A DNA stretch of 64,000 bases from Syngnathus acus. Its lineage: Eukaryota; Chordata; Actinopteri; Syngnathiformes; Syngnathidae. Location of the stretch: contig NC_051087.1 in the NCBI RefSeq assembly GCF_901709675.1, positions 8,644,884 through 8,708,883 on the forward strand, written 5' to 3'. A program made the translations under genes and the position numbers. Shown piece after piece: positions 13,771-33,160 of the stretch (the stretch's first letter is position 1; each line of letters begins with the position of its first letter). The notes below the pieces were generated by a model, which was not told where the DNA came from, made no database searches, and saw only the letters and a program-made list of their open reading frames with translations.

Positions 13771-13883
13771 ATGCCCTAACAAACAAATATATTATATTCC
13801 ATTACAGAAATATATTTATTTATTAGGGCATAACATCAGACACACTGTTGGCCTAAAAAAACAAAACAGTGTGTCTGATGTTA
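13771..13883. repeat. Two adjoining inverted repeats in the likely adra2a leader
   Basis: The first hairpin has arms of about 24 bp (13771-13794 and 13808-13831) with three mismatches, two of them C/T differences. The second has perfect 19-bp arms (13831-13849 and 13865-13883) around a 15-nt loop. They meet at 13831. If transcription starts near 14.43 kb, both lie in the 5' untranslated leader. Remnants of small inverted-repeat elements are the plain explanation. Confidence 0.8.
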
Positions 13884-14452
13884 AGAGTGATCTGTGATAC
13901 AAGATTCCGGAAACATGCTATTTTGGTTTTATGACTGAAATAACAATTGAAAACTACAAAAACATATGCAAGTAAGGATAAGAACACAGGGAAAATAAAC
14001 GTTTCTCTAGGCTAGGGCGTACATTATCATAAGTGTGAGCATAAAACGGTGTATTTTTTAGAAATATATAAAACTGCTTGATATAAAATGACATGATATG
14101 ATAATGATGACGTCAACGCCAACATTAAAAATTGCATATAAAGTGCAAACAATATTACCTGAGGCAGCAGTGATCCTCTGGGTGGCTGAGTGACATTAAC
14201 AACTGTCGGCGTGTAACTTCTTGAAACGGATCATTAGGAAGCCAAGAAGATCCATCCACGAGCCGGATACAAAGTCCGTCCTGCCCGGACAGCCTTCCAC
14301 GGGCGTGCGGCATGTACTCGCGCCCAGCCTGAGTGGAGCCAATAAAGCGCTAATCATGTTCGTATTGCGTTATTACGCTAAGCTGCCGCTTCCGAGCTAC
14401 AGTGTGCGTGCGTTGTTCTCCAAGTGCGCGTAGCCGGGCGCCACTCCCTCGC

Positions 14453-14458
14453 TTTATA
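14453..14458 (-). promoter_or_regulatory. adra2a: TATA box of adra2a
   Basis: TATAAA on the - strand in the setting GGGCTATAAAGCGAGG, inside a GC- and CpG-rich block (14280-14560). It predicts a start site near 14425 and an untranslated leader of about 1 kb, similar to the long leader of mammalian ADRA2A. The spacing and composition are seen. The function is inferred. Confidence 0.55.
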
Positions 14459-15432
14459 GCCCGCACGCTGTAAGAAGTGAACCACTGACCGCCGTGCGCC
14501 ACGCAGCTCCGCGCAACATGCGGGCGCGTCGACGTGTGCCAGTGCCAAGAGCAGCTACAAGAGTTCCGATTATTTTGTTTAGCTTTATCACCGCGCCCAC
14601 GAAGCAGGGGGAATTAATATTAATAATGGAGCCTTTGCTCTTTGGTGTGGAGGTACATGGCCAAATTGTGATCTTCACAAATTGAATTAAGACAATCCAA
14701 GGGGGTCAATCCGTCGTGATCTACTGAAGTGAACCTTTGTGGTCATTTTTTTCAAGGACAGGGTTCCCAAAATTTAGGTCTGGATTCTAATTTGGTCAGG
14801 CACCGTTTTTATTTAAATGCACTGAAATTATAATTGATCGGCCTGTTAGCATGGCTGTTTGTATTATGGTGAATATTTAGATTTTAATTGTTATTTTTTC
14901 CCCAATGCGCTTCAACAAGGATCAATTAGCGGTAAATGTGGGCTATTTAAGGGCCCGTCTGGTCCCAATACCCCATGAATAGCGGGGGTCAACTGTGTAG
15001 TGAAGAAACAAGTTGTTTAAATAGCTTGGTTCATCTGATCAGATCAGTGATTAGTTAGTATTTTTTTTAAACTCGTTATTTTGGCAATAATTTAAATAAG
15101 ATAAGCATGAGCATTTGAATCTCTCAATAGAAGAAAGAGTGGTGGCAAAGCAGAAGATATTTGGTAAGGCAAATGGATGTATGACACAACAAAAAGTCAT
15201 TCAAATAGTCATGAAATACTGTATAACACAATCAAATCAATAAGCCATCCACTAGCCACAATTAGGGAAGTCCAAAGCAATAAAAAAACAGATGTTTTCT
15301 TATCCAGCAGGAAGTAATAACGTCATGCATAAAAGAAATCCGTTTAAGTTAGAGCTAGAATAAATTGGGAATAGAATTTGTTTTGATCATTTGCATCGTT
15401 GTGCATATTCTTCCACATGTATTGTGATTGTA

Positions 15433-15520
15433 AGGCTGCACTTGACTGGTGACCAGTCCAGGGTATCCCCCGCCTCTTGCCTGGGACAATCTCCAGCTCA
15501 CTTCAGACTCCCCAAAAAAA
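15433..15520 (+). repeat. SINE/L2-like tail fragment
   Basis: GACTGGTGACCAGTCCAGGG followed by CCCGCCTCTTGCC is the usual 3' part of the L2-like tail found across teleost genomes. The head and the TGGA tail are missing. Confidence 0.6.
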
Positions 15521-17127
15521 CATGGCTAGATGGGGTAGACTTTCCAAAGCCAGCTCCACAGCCTTTCGGCATAGACATTTTTTGCAGTGTGCAGCTGGTT
15601 GCCTAGCAGCAGTCATCAGCTCCAGTGTTTTATCATTAGTCTTTAGACGCCTTCCATTTGTGACAAGTGCACCACATGCAAGAAACACTGAGCTCATCCC
15701 AGTTGTGTAATTGTAGACAAAACTTGAGAAATACTCACTTGGCAAGTGTGGAGGGTTACAAGCACGCGGAAGCCGTCAGTCTTCCTCGCATCTGTGTTGC
15801 CTTGACGTGAAGATTTCTGTCCATCAGGTTTTGCTGATGTGTATCTGCTGAAAACAAGAGATAAACTCTAAGTGAGGCATGAAAAGGCAAATATATTCAA
15901 ACCTGAATAACAACGGCAAAAAAACAAACGCACTGGGTTTAGTCTTGACAATAGCTCTAAAACACACACAAAATTTATAAAATACATATTGTATTGTTAT
16001 AACGTCAAAGACAGAAGATACACATCCACGATACAACAAACATGAATGGAATTAAAAATGTGTGCCTGATTGATGATCAATAAAATATGTTACACTGCCT
16101 TTGTTATTGCCTGCCAAATAAAAACTGATATGTGAGCCATTTTGGGGGTGACACATCTTCCCTCCTCACCCACCAGACATGACAGGCAGATGGAGAGAAC
16201 CAATTTTTTCCCAAACTCCTACACTGGAAGTGAAGTTCTTATTGCCACCAAGTTACTCACTTGAGATCCCCTCAGGGTCATAAGATGGGAAATGAAACTT
16301 CTTGAGAAACTAAGGGAGAGCTACATTACTCATGAATGTGGTCAGCTCGTCTTCGACTCGTCTCCAGAAAACTGCATCCAATATTTGTCAGAAGATAAAA
16401 TGAAGTTAGTTTTATGTAGTCGAGTCCAGACAGTGAAACGTGAAAGATCGAACACAATCATTTCACAGGTCTTGTGCTGTGTATTATTAGGAACCTGGGA
16501 GTATTCATTTACGAAATTGGCACGGAATTAAAACAAACTGCTATTGCAACATGTTCTTTTGGGACGTGTACGCACGGTCGCGGGTCAACTAACACATATT
16601 TAATATATTTCCAGTTAGTTTTCTCATCCTTCATGATAGCTTGCCGTTATCCCCTTCAAGGGAAAAATGTTTCATTCCAGATCCAGCCTTTATTCGCTCA
16701 CTGAGAAAATTAAAGGCACAGCGTTCGACTTGATCACACTGCAGTGTGTGCCGCTCAGTGGTGTGTGCCCAAGATATACTGCAGGCACCGGACCATGACA
16801 CTTCAGTGACAGGAGGCATGAAAGCGTTTAATGACATGCAGGAAATATTATTTGATATACAGTAGCTGTATTTAGTTGGTTTCGTTGAGAGGTTCTGGGT
16901 TCAAATCTCATGTTTACATGTTTTTACAGTGCCAATGGCCGGATGTGATGAAGTGCTAACAGTTTTGAACATGAGTATATTTTTCAGGTGTCTTTAGAAT
17001 TTATTTTCCGGATGATGTTTTACTTGTACTTCCCCTATTTGATAACACAAATATATACTTTCTCCTCCACAGACGCAAAACAATGTAGAAATGACATCAG
17101 TGCAGTAGATTATATTAGGAACTTGAC

Positions 17128-17426
17128 TACCGTATTTTCCGCACGATAAGGCACACCTAAAAACCTCAAATTTTCTCAAAAGCCGACAGTGCGCCTCATA
17201 ATCAGGTGCGCCTTATATATGGACCAATATTGAGCCACTACAGCAGGCGTGTCCAAAGGCCAAATGTATATATCTTATATATGGACAAAGTTTTAAAATG
17301 GGCCATTCATTGAAGGTGCGCCTTATAATCCGGTGCGCCTTATATATGGACAAAGTTTTAAAATGGGCCATTCATTGAAGGTGCGCCTTATAATCCGGTG
17401 CACCTTATAGTGCGGAAAATACGGTA
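17128..17426. repeat. MITE with 17-bp terminal inverted repeats and inner tandem copy
   Basis: The ends are perfect inverted repeats of 17 bp (TACCGTATTTTCCGCAC at 17128-17144, its complement at 17410-17426). The homology continues inward imperfectly through a CACC-TTATAA region. Inside is a near-perfect tandem duplication of period 65 bp (17274-17338 and 17339-17403). There is no coding capacity. The end sequence matches a common, non-autonomous fish DNA-transposon family that I recognise but cannot name with certainty. Confidence 0.85.
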
Positions 17427-17427
17427 A

Positions 17428-17692
17428 TTTCGATTTTGGGGACACTTTGGGTAGTTTGGCCGGGCTGAATTCCTGCCAAATTCCAAAAACATGCATGATA
17501 GGTCACTATGGAGTTGAAAATTGCGAATAATTGTCAATGTGAACGTTGATTGTTGGTTATCAATTGACAATGTACACGGCTGGCGATCGGCCTAGGTTGT
17601 ACTCACTCAAAAGACAGCTGGGATAGACCGCTGCTCTAATGCGCCTCAAATGAAGATACACTGAATAGAAAATGGATGGATGGATGGATGGT
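17428..17692 (+). repeat. SINE/L2-like element with (TGGA)n tail
   Basis: Diagnostic pieces appear in order: CCAAATTCCAAAAACATGCA, GGCTGGCGATCGGCC, CAGCTGGGATAGACC, and a GAAAATGGATGGATGGATGG tail at 17671-17692. It starts directly after the preceding inverted-repeat element, so one may have inserted beside the other. Confidence 0.7.
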
Positions 17693-18365
17693 TTCGCAGT
17701 GATAATTTCCTTGTGGCTCACAAAACAGTGCCTGGTGCACAGCATATGCGCCCTGTGATTCACTGCAGGGGGCCTGTCCAGGGTACACTCTTGCCTCCTC
17801 CCAAAGCAGCTGGTATGGGCTCCTGCCGCTCACCAGCTCAACCCTATATGATGACAGGCACTAAGGAAAATGAATATATTATATAATAATATTGCCAGTA
17901 TTTTAGCTTCATTGCAGGCTGTCACACGTGCCTTGGAGCAGCTGAAGTGCACTCAGTATTTTGGGATAAACATCCGTCTGGTGTGACGCTGCTTGATGCA
18001 TGGAGGTACAGATGAAGTGATACAGTGACATCTGTCGTCTCCTCCAAGTGCCTTCCAGGCAGCGTCATCCTCAAACAGCAATCTGTGGGGACATGTAATT
18101 TTTTTTAATTATTATTTAATAAGTCCCTAAATTGACCAGTAGGGGGTAGCCTTGTACAGAATTAACCTCATGTTTCATTATTTGACTCACTAACTTAAAC
18201 CATCATATATTCTTTGTGGGTTTTGTTAGTTTGTTTGAATCTACAATGATGAATAAATACTGTTGGCTGGTACGAATGTAATATTTATTCTTGTAGCCAT
18301 TCTGAACATTACTCCACCTAATTTGCAGCAGGATTATTTTACAGCACACACTGTGTATATATTTG

Positions 18366-18398
18366 TATGTGTGTGTGTGGGGGGGGGGGGGGGGGGGG
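18366..18398 (+). repeat. (TG)n followed by a 20-base G run
   Basis: A short TG repeat runs into about 20 uninterrupted G. Poly-G this long is prone to sequencing length error. Confidence 0.85.
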
Positions 18399-20026
18399 CG
18401 TAATGATCTTTTTATTTTTTTTATAGTTTTACCAAAAATTATAATCATGGAATGCTGCTGTTACTCCTCTTGCTGGACAGTAATGCTGATTTAAAATTAT
18501 TTCACCTTCCTCCTCTTCACTCTTTTGATCATATCAATTTAATTTTCTTTCATTTTAACTTGAATTTTGGAGTTATTAGAAATATTAAATTTTGAGTCGA
18601 ATATTTTGAATTATATTGACTGTAAATTTTCATCAAATTTTTGGCGCCCCCTGGAGTTCACGGGACCCTTAGCATCTTCCGACAGAGGTTGACTGCTTGC
18701 AAATGTGTACAGAAACATCATCATATAATGCTTAAAATATTCTGTGACATGCAATTTCCACCAAATATTTGAGACTAATTTAACACATGAGGAAAAAAAA
18801 AACGCCAACTTGAAAATGCTTTGTAGGGTTTTCCTTCACTGACCCCAGGCATGTTAGGAAAAGTGCTGATACATTTTGCAGTGCAGGACCACGAATTGTG
18901 GGGCCAGTATTTCTTCTTGTGCTTCTAAAATGCAATCAAACGGCAGTTTGGCCACTACTCTGTAATGCCTGCTGACACTTGCTGGTAATATGATCTAAAG
19001 CCTTGTAAAAAGAACACCAGGCCTCTCCCCTGCCATCTTTAACGATAAATTACATATTGGGAAGGGACCATTGAATGGTCAGTATGAACAAGAGGGACAG
19101 TCAAAACAAATGCATCATTACACATACAGTATGAGCACCTTACTAACTGGTCTACAACTCTTGTCAAAGTCATTTGAAAGAACACATAAAATGTGAAGTG
19201 CATCGGAAATTGAATCTGCTGGGATTATTATGATCAAGTCTGTGCCAGTCTAGTCCGTTTTGACTTTACCATCTAGTCCTGATTGTGGTGGAGTTTGGTA
19301 ACCCCCAGAAACCCATACCATACCCATAATGCATATATGCAATATATATATATATAAAGATGAATTTAGCATGAATGAATTTAGTAAAAGCAATTACTAC
19401 AGAGGAAAAGGAACAACTACATCTAGATGTTTGTCAAGTACCCTTAAGAACAGCATAATAAACACGAACAATTAAGACAGCCTATCAATGTATATAAGGA
19501 TTAACATGATGATTTCACAATGCTTTGACATAGAAAAGTGGAACATTTGCAGACATATACCAGATGGCCACTAAAACATGAGTGAGCTGTATGCGAGAAG
19601 CCTGCTTAACATGCACGCTTTAAAATGATCTGTTAAATCTCCAACATGCCTGCATTCTGAAATAGCAGGATGAGGACAAATGGTCCGTAATGCTTGCATT
19701 ATTCATCATCCTAAACAGCAAGAGAGCAGTCCTCAAAAGTGAACTATTATAAATTGCTGATTAGGATGAACATGCAGTGGTCCAAAAGTCATTTTGTCTT
19801 CTCACCTCACATAGAGTCTACTGATCAACACCCCAACTTGAGAGGAAATGTAAAATTGGGTCATGTGCAGCTAGCATGCCGCAAATCTAATAGCTGCTTG
19901 AAGTGCTGTATCGTGTATTTTCAAAACAACACGAACAGTACATACTGGTACTTTTTTTTTTTTTTTTTTCCTGATGATGATACTAGCTTGAGAATACAAG
20001 ATTACTAATCAACACCTTTTTACACC

Positions 20027-20075
20027 CAAATGTAGAAAAGGAATTGGGTGTCACCCAATTCCTTTTCTACATTTG
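20027..20075. repeat. 49-bp near-perfect palindrome
   Basis: Arms of 24 bp (20027-20050 and 20052-20075) are exact reverse complements around a single T at 20051. No target duplication or element body is evident. It may be a fold-back remnant, a cruciform-forming site or, less likely, an assembly artefact. Confidence 0.9.
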
Positions 20076-20653
20076 TAGGCTTCTTGTGTAGTTTTTGTTT
20101 GGCTGCATTTTAACTGCAAAGACTTACATTATATTAAGCATTAGTGTATTATTAGAGTATTTTCACACCTCATGCTGTTTAGGGACAACCACACATTTCA
20201 GTTTGATTCAATGGACGAGTGATATGGAAGTTTTTGTGTAGTACTAGGATTCATCACATGTACAAAATGTTAGGTTTGATTACCATTGTTGGCATTTTTT
20301 AATGTACAGTCACTTGAAATAATACTAAGTGAATACACATATTTAGAAAAGAAAACATTCAATGATATAAAATAAAAACGCTGAGCATTTCACTCGCCAT
20401 GAAGAAAGAAGCAGGATATGCAAACTTTTACAGTTCACGAGAGTAAGTTCCTTTTAACATTGACCGGATAAAACCTCCTCAAAAGACAAGTCAATTGTTA
20501 CTCTAAGCCTGCAAAACACAATTCTTTCCAAGTGATGCAAACTTCCAAGATAAACTTACAGATCAATTACTTCTTAATGAAAGAAAATGCCCCCATTGAA
20601 AAATAACCGATGAGAGGCTACTGCGTTTGTGTTAAACAGAGGATGCCAATGTT

Positions 20654-20659
20654 TTTATT
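20654..20659 (-). terminator. shoc2: Candidate shoc2 polyadenylation signal
   Basis: AATAAA on the - strand, about 1.4 kb after the shoc2 stop. Another AATAAA lies at 20814-20819. The A-rich 3' region (20.65-22.06 kb) has no other gene. Which signal is used cannot be told from sequence. Confidence 0.3.
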
Positions 20660-22061
20660 CCAAAAAAGTGCATAAGAGCAGCAGCATTACTGGGACAGTG
20701 TGGGACAAAATATCATATTAAAAACAAATTAAATTAGACGGGAACTTTTTTTAATGATACAAATTAAGGATAATATATATATATAAAGGTGTCAAGGGAT
20801 TACCTGCCAATGTTTTATTATCAAACCTTTTTTTTTTGAGGCTCTGATACACTTGCCATGTGAAGTCCTTTAAAAATGTTTGATATGTTGGTCGATGATC
20901 GAGTGGATGACAGCTATGCAGCCCAACACTGAAGAGAATATCAAACAAGTAAACAAAACTAAAATTGCACTCAAGGCAACAACCAGAATTTGTATACATT
21001 ATATAAAAACATCTCCTATCATTTACCCCATCACCTGTTTCTTTTGATCACATGACAACAGGTGGGGGCGGAGTCACACGGCACCACCCACACTGAAAAG
21101 AAGTCCAACTTGCTTTTTTTGATTGGTATTTCTCATATGTATACATGACTACTAGCTATACATTTGACAACTACTGCTGCTATTTCTTACAAGAAAAAAA
21201 AAAATCTCCAATTGCCCTATTTCATAACCGATGATGGCGCTGAAATAGATTCATCCAATAGCAACACCAAGGTGAAAACAGCAGTAATGAAAAGAACATT
21301 TTGAAATAATTTATGTCTTTGTATTCTCATGTTCAATAGTGTTTAGAAATGAACCACTGGATCACTCTAAACATAGGCACAGTTTAAAAAAAAAAAAGAG
21401 ATTTTAAAAAAATTGTTGAAAAAAAGACAGACAAGAAAATAAACAAGAATAAAGTACAAAAAAAAAGTATAAACACGCCATCATTAGACCTTTGTTCTCT
21501 GTGGTCAAGAAGTAATTAACACAAGTAATCATCACAAGAGAGTGAGGTTGATGTCTAAATACAAAAGAAAAATGACACCTTTAAATTATGGCAGCAGCAG
21601 TAAATGTTACGACCCAAAGACTTGTTTTGTTTGTTTTTGCATATAGCTGTATCCTCGCTCACATAGTAGATTCTTGTAATTACTGTAAATACGTACATTG
21701 GCAATGGGAGCACGCTTTATATGATTCAAAGACTTGCCACTTAGCTCACAGTTACTCAATATAGAAATTCATGTACTATCTTCAGTTTTGGCAAAGAGAT
21801 GGGAATATTTTCCTCCCGTACAATTCGGAATGGGAAGATGAGCGTGAGTGACGAGGGGGTCCAAGAAAAATTGTTATTAAGTGGAGCAATGCAGAGTCTC
21901 AAACGTGTCTCTTTTTGTCTGCACAAAAATGGTGAGAGAAAGTCTCCTTCTGCGTCCATCTCCTCTGCTTCCTTCCCAACCGACACTGATGCCTTGACTT
22001 CTTTACAGTGTATGATACACGGAATGGGGTGGGCGGGCAGGCATGTGTGTGGGCACTGTCC

Positions 22062-28211
<6,150 letters not shown>

Positions 28212-29273
28212 GTCGACGTTATCGGGTGTCCTGCAGAGTTGCTCATGAGTTTCTTGTCAAGTTACTTATTCAGGGGGAAAAAGGGATGCGGAAAATTGAG
28301 CAGGTTTTTAAAGAGAACATCACTCTGCAGGAGCGCACACTTCTTATTCTCCTAGGGAAAAGAAGATTTTGTAACACTTTTAAAATGTTGTTCCTTGGTT
28401 AAAATGCCAGTGAGTAAAAACTCTGTTGAAGAATCTGGACTGTGGCATCCGTGGGCCACATTCTCAAGCGTTGAAGCTGCATACAATCGGGGGACTTTTA
28501 GGTAAAACTTGTGGAATTCTTTCGGGCTCAAAGGGGCATCAAGGTCTTTGTAATCCCTCTGTTGAAGAAAAACGTAACAATTAGCAGTGAGTTTGAGCTT
28601 TTGCTGTTCAATAGTTCAAATTAAGCATGGCCTCTGTGTAAGGGAAAGTTGGAAAGTGAAGTGTGAAGGTTCACAACTCTGCTGGCCTGTTCTACTTAAA
28701 GGAATTGTACCTGCACAACGAGCACTTTTCAGACACTAATGACCGATTACGGTTGCACATCTTTTTATCTGTTTGTAGAATGCTTTGTTGCTGTATGAAA
28801 GCACACACAGTCACGGCAATATCCCTTCACTGGATTCTTTATAAATGCAGACGTGGGAGTATGTCACATGTGCAACTTAAGTCAGTCTAAAGTCATAATA
28901 GTCACGTTTCAAGCAAGTCCCAAGTTAACACATACTGTGTGGTAGAAAGGGGAGGGATGGGGAAAAAATAATAATAAAATCAAACAAGACGAACTGCCAC
29001 AAAATTTCAAGCAAGTTGGGTCAAGTCATTACTTAGTTCAAAGCAAGTCCTATGTCAAGTCAAAATATCTTGCTCAGTCAGTCACATATACTGGAGTTAT
29101 ATTTTTTCACTGAAGCGAACAAAAAAGTACATTCTCTCTACAAATTCAAAAAACAATTATACTTAATTCGGAAGAATGCACGCTATTTTATTACTGTCAT
29201 CGTTACTGTGACCATAAATCTTGAAATATGCCGAATGTGGGACAGCGAACGAGTACAATCGTCAGATTTAAAA

Positions 29274-29326
<53 letters not shown>

Positions 29327-32300
29327 TACGTTGTTTTTAGTGCATTATTCTGTTGCCCAAATCTAAGTATTGTGTATAACTGGCTGAATGAGAAACATTT
29401 AAAAAGAAAATTGTTCTTCTGACAGGTTTGGTGAGGTAACATTGAGCACACAAATGGAAGTTGTAACAGTCAAAGCAAATCTGTTGACTCTCACGTCACC
29501 TTTCTGTGACTAAATAAACATAACTCAGCGGTTGTTGACATTACAGATGCCTGGAGCCCCACCTCAACTTGCATTTTGCTATTTCTAATTGTCAGTACGT
29601 AATTCGTAACATGAAGTGTAGGTTGGTGGTGTTTGTGGTGGACTGTGTTCGTTTAGTCTCAGAGGGTGGATAAAGCTGCTTGGTATATGCTAAGCCGCGG
29701 CAAAGGGAGAGACATGTTTGGATGAGGATCAGAACCAAGTGTAAAGGTTACCATTGCTGAGACTAATCTTTAGAAGTGGCCTTCAAAGCATCGAGCCCCC
29801 ACAACAAGAGGTCGTATGACCTTCAGGGGAAACCACAACACCCCTTACATAGCCCAAAGTTTGACAGACCCTTTCAGAAAAAAAACATTAAATCATCAAT
29901 CAAAGGGCTAACGTGTACTGCACGGTTTGAGGCAGGTGTGTCTGTCCCTGTGTAAAATACTGAACATAAAATGAGAAATGCCAGATCCCCCCATTGTCAT
30001 CCAGTCCAAACTGAACAAGAAACTTCCTTTTATGGTTAGGGTTCCTTATCCCAGCATCATGAGAACATGCTTTGACATTGCACACAGCATACGAGTTACT
30101 GTTAGATTCATGTTCTTTTAGGCAAGATGAAATGTGCAAATTACCAATACGTTATTATCTTTTTAACCCGCATCAAGCAATCAGGGGTTGGATCTCCTAG
30201 TGGTTCAAAAGCAGCTTTGGGGGAAATAAATAGTTAAAAAGGAAGTGCAGGCGACCAAATCAGTTCAGATTTCAGAGGAAGGATGAAGAAATGAATGACT
30301 GGAGTGTTTGAAAAATAGAAGCGCAAAGCAAATTACAAATTATAGTATTAAATGTCATGGCTACACAATTCCAAACATACAATCTAACTTTTTTAAAACT
30401 ACAGTTATAACAGTTGAATGACAACACAATCTGTTCTTGGATTAGTTTGTATTTCAAAACCAAATGTAAAACCCACCAAACTAAAACCTTTTTGCTATAG
30501 AGAAGGTCCCAATTTTACAACCCGTAGTAACATAACATGATTACCATTATTTAGCCATCTTCAACAGTAAAAAGATTTTTAAAAAATGTCCGTACTGGTA
30601 ATTAATTTGATAACTTAATTATTTTGCAATTTATAATGAATACCTTTTAGAACGCATTTTGCCACTTGTTGTCGACTGGAAATCACCTGTGCTCAGGGTT
30701 TGGTGCAGTGGAATCTAAATACTGCTTGGCGAGGTTCAAACTGCAGGTAAATGCGACCCAAGTTATTTAGCAGTCATCTATAATTTCACATTTTTTATCA
30801 ATATTGAGATATTTTATGCAGGTACAGTACCAAAGTAAAAATTCACCGCCAAAGCTCCTCTTTTGACATTTAACTCACCCAGTGCTCAAAGAGCACACGG
30901 AAAAATGCACAACAACAGTCATACACAAAATATTCACGTCAAAAGTACTTTGCTTTCAACAAAAACAAGCTGGTCAACACCAGCTCCAGCTTAGCGTCCT
31001 ATCAAGCCAATGGGATCGGGAACAAAAACAGGCAGTAGAAGTCCACCCAAATAAAATCTCCAATTGGCATAAGACTGAACTAACGCCAGTCAAAAGTACT
31101 TGGATGGAGCCGGAGTCTACAACTGTGGAGGACAAACAGCTTGCAGAATATGCTGACAGTACAATTTGACCATCCAATGTCCAAAGTATGCGCGGCATGT
31201 AAAGCACATTTTCCTGAAACATTTGCTTGAGCACCACATTTTCCAAGCTGAAAAGGCATTGGGTGGCTGAGATTCCACTGTGACAGAAAGGACCCTTCTA
31301 TTACTAACTTAAAATTATTGCTCCCATCCAAATCCCGATTAATGTCATATTTACAATGTGTTTAACTAGTCTTCTTAACTGACAGCACAGAACCTGTTGT
31401 AATAAATACCCTCGGTTTGTTTTTCTTCTTACACGTCGGAGAGGAGGGGGACTACGGTAGAAAAAAAGACTGAGCTTTGTTTCCAGTTCAAGGGATAGAC
31501 ATTCAAGCTTCAATCACAATTGATAGCAGCATGCCAAATATCCCACTGTGCTAGCCTTAAACTTGCAGAATGCATATTGTAGTGTAGTTGTTGCTCGTCC
31601 CAAATAAATAAATACATAAATAAATCCGGCTGTCACTAAAAAGATGCTGACAAATTAGAAAATTGTTTGAGCTCTTGTTCTATGTAAATAAAAAGGACAA
31701 ATGACAATGTAGTAGCTTTTCAACCAAACTGGAGAGCAGGCCCATTAACAATAACATAGCGTGCTACACACTATCGCCAAATGTCTAATGAGGCTTTTTT
31801 TTTAATGGATTAAAAAAAGGCTTAAAGGGTAGTCCAAGGACACAGAGAATTACAAGTAGAAATGTGACAAGAGTTTCCAGAAATGACTGTCTGTCAGAAT
31901 GCTAAATGTGGTTTGCATGCAGAGAATGGCCCCTACAACCACAGAACAAGTACAGTGAATTTTGAAAATCGTATGATGGGTTCCAGAGAAAATGAGTTGG
32001 GTTTCCTTGTGGCAGCAAAAAAATGGCCTTTTTGTAGAATGTGTTTCTGAGCGATACCTTCACATTCGCGTAAGAGTATAAACGTTGCTATTGCTGAGCA
32101 TATCTCTTCGACGCTTCCGGTTCATTTGCTACTTTGTGAACCGCTTTTCCAATTGTCTGGCAAGTTTCAATGAAAAATATCCACCATAAGCTAGTACGGG
32201 GCAAAATTTCAAGGGGTAATATATAGTAATATAATAATATAGTCACAACAATAATATATTAGTCATATTTATGAATCATTAGATTTAGCAACATGAATTA

Positions 32301-33160
32301 TTTCATTCTGAAACAGAGCGAAATCCATATAGAGCACGCTTTTATAGATCAAACAAAACAAAACAAAAATTAAAATCTCTCAAAAAACAGATTTGATACA
32401 AAAAAGAAGCATCAAAATTACATTTTGGGGCACATAAAGCCATCTCTGGTTAAGATTTGCAGTTAACAAGGGTAATCTAGCATAGCACTGATTAATGTAT
32501 TGATGTGTGGCGGTCAGGTACGCCAGCATGCAGTTGGTTTGGATTTTAGTCAGATAAAGCATGACTGTATTGGTTGAGAAATTACAATTTCTGTGGTTGC
32601 TGACATCGACAAACCATTCGATAGTTAATTGGACTACAGTTAAAACTCTGGACGGTGACTGTGCTAATGACAAATCCTTAGAATCAGGTTCGCAGTCATG
32701 CATGTCATTACACTTCTCTAGATTATTTCTTGTGCATGCAATATCTTGAGCACGTTGTCTCATGTCTAACACAGAATTTGACGTCATTATTTGGGTTACG
32801 TGGACTTGTGGTAAGTGTTGTGAAACATCTCGTAAGACACAGTTTTGATTGCGTGGGTGATGATCGACAAATTCATGAACAAAAAAAAAACATTTTGGAG
32901 AACCCCATAAAGAGGGAAAATATTGAAATATGTAACTGACAAGGACACAGGAAATAAAAGCAAGTAAGCTAAACGTGAAAAGCAAACGTCAGTGTTGCAT
33001 AGTGCTAACTTGCTAACGTCAGCGAGCCAGCAGGTTAGCATCTGGAGCTAACCGAATTCCAAGACATGTAACAAGTCCAAAACAAACCGCTGCAGTTAGA
33101 TGCATTAAAACAAGTTTAAGAGCGTTCACGTATTTGGTGAGGTGGCAAACGTCTTATGTT
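28212..33160 (-). other. shoc2: Presumed 5' untranslated intron of shoc2
   Basis: No gene is supported here. A plausible acceptor for the coding exon is CTCTGCAG just upstream of the shoc2 ATG (about 28232). One long open frame, 201 codons at 32380-32985 on the - strand, has no ATG at its start and no recognisable family. It is treated as chance until shown otherwise. Confidence 0.45.
29282..29327 (+). repeat. (TA)n(CA)n microsatellite
   Basis: A TA dinucleotide run passing into CA repeats, in shoc2 intron 1. The tyrosine-isoleucine open frames on both strands are repeat artefacts. Confidence 0.9.

Larger units (their letters stand above)
14560..20640. other. Intergenic region between adra2a promoter and shoc2 3' end
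   Basis: No gene is supported in these 6 kb. Open frames are short and unlike known proteins. The identifiable contents are listed separately: SINE/L2-like pieces, an inverted-repeat element at 17.1-17.4 kb, G- and TG-runs at 18.4 kb, and a 49-bp palindrome at 20.03 kb. Confidence 0.55.

Noticed and set aside
16860-16925. Possible tRNA gene (GGGTTCAAATCTCA box)
   Set aside because: Only a B-box-like match. No A-box or acceptor stem could be found, so it is probably a SINE scrap.
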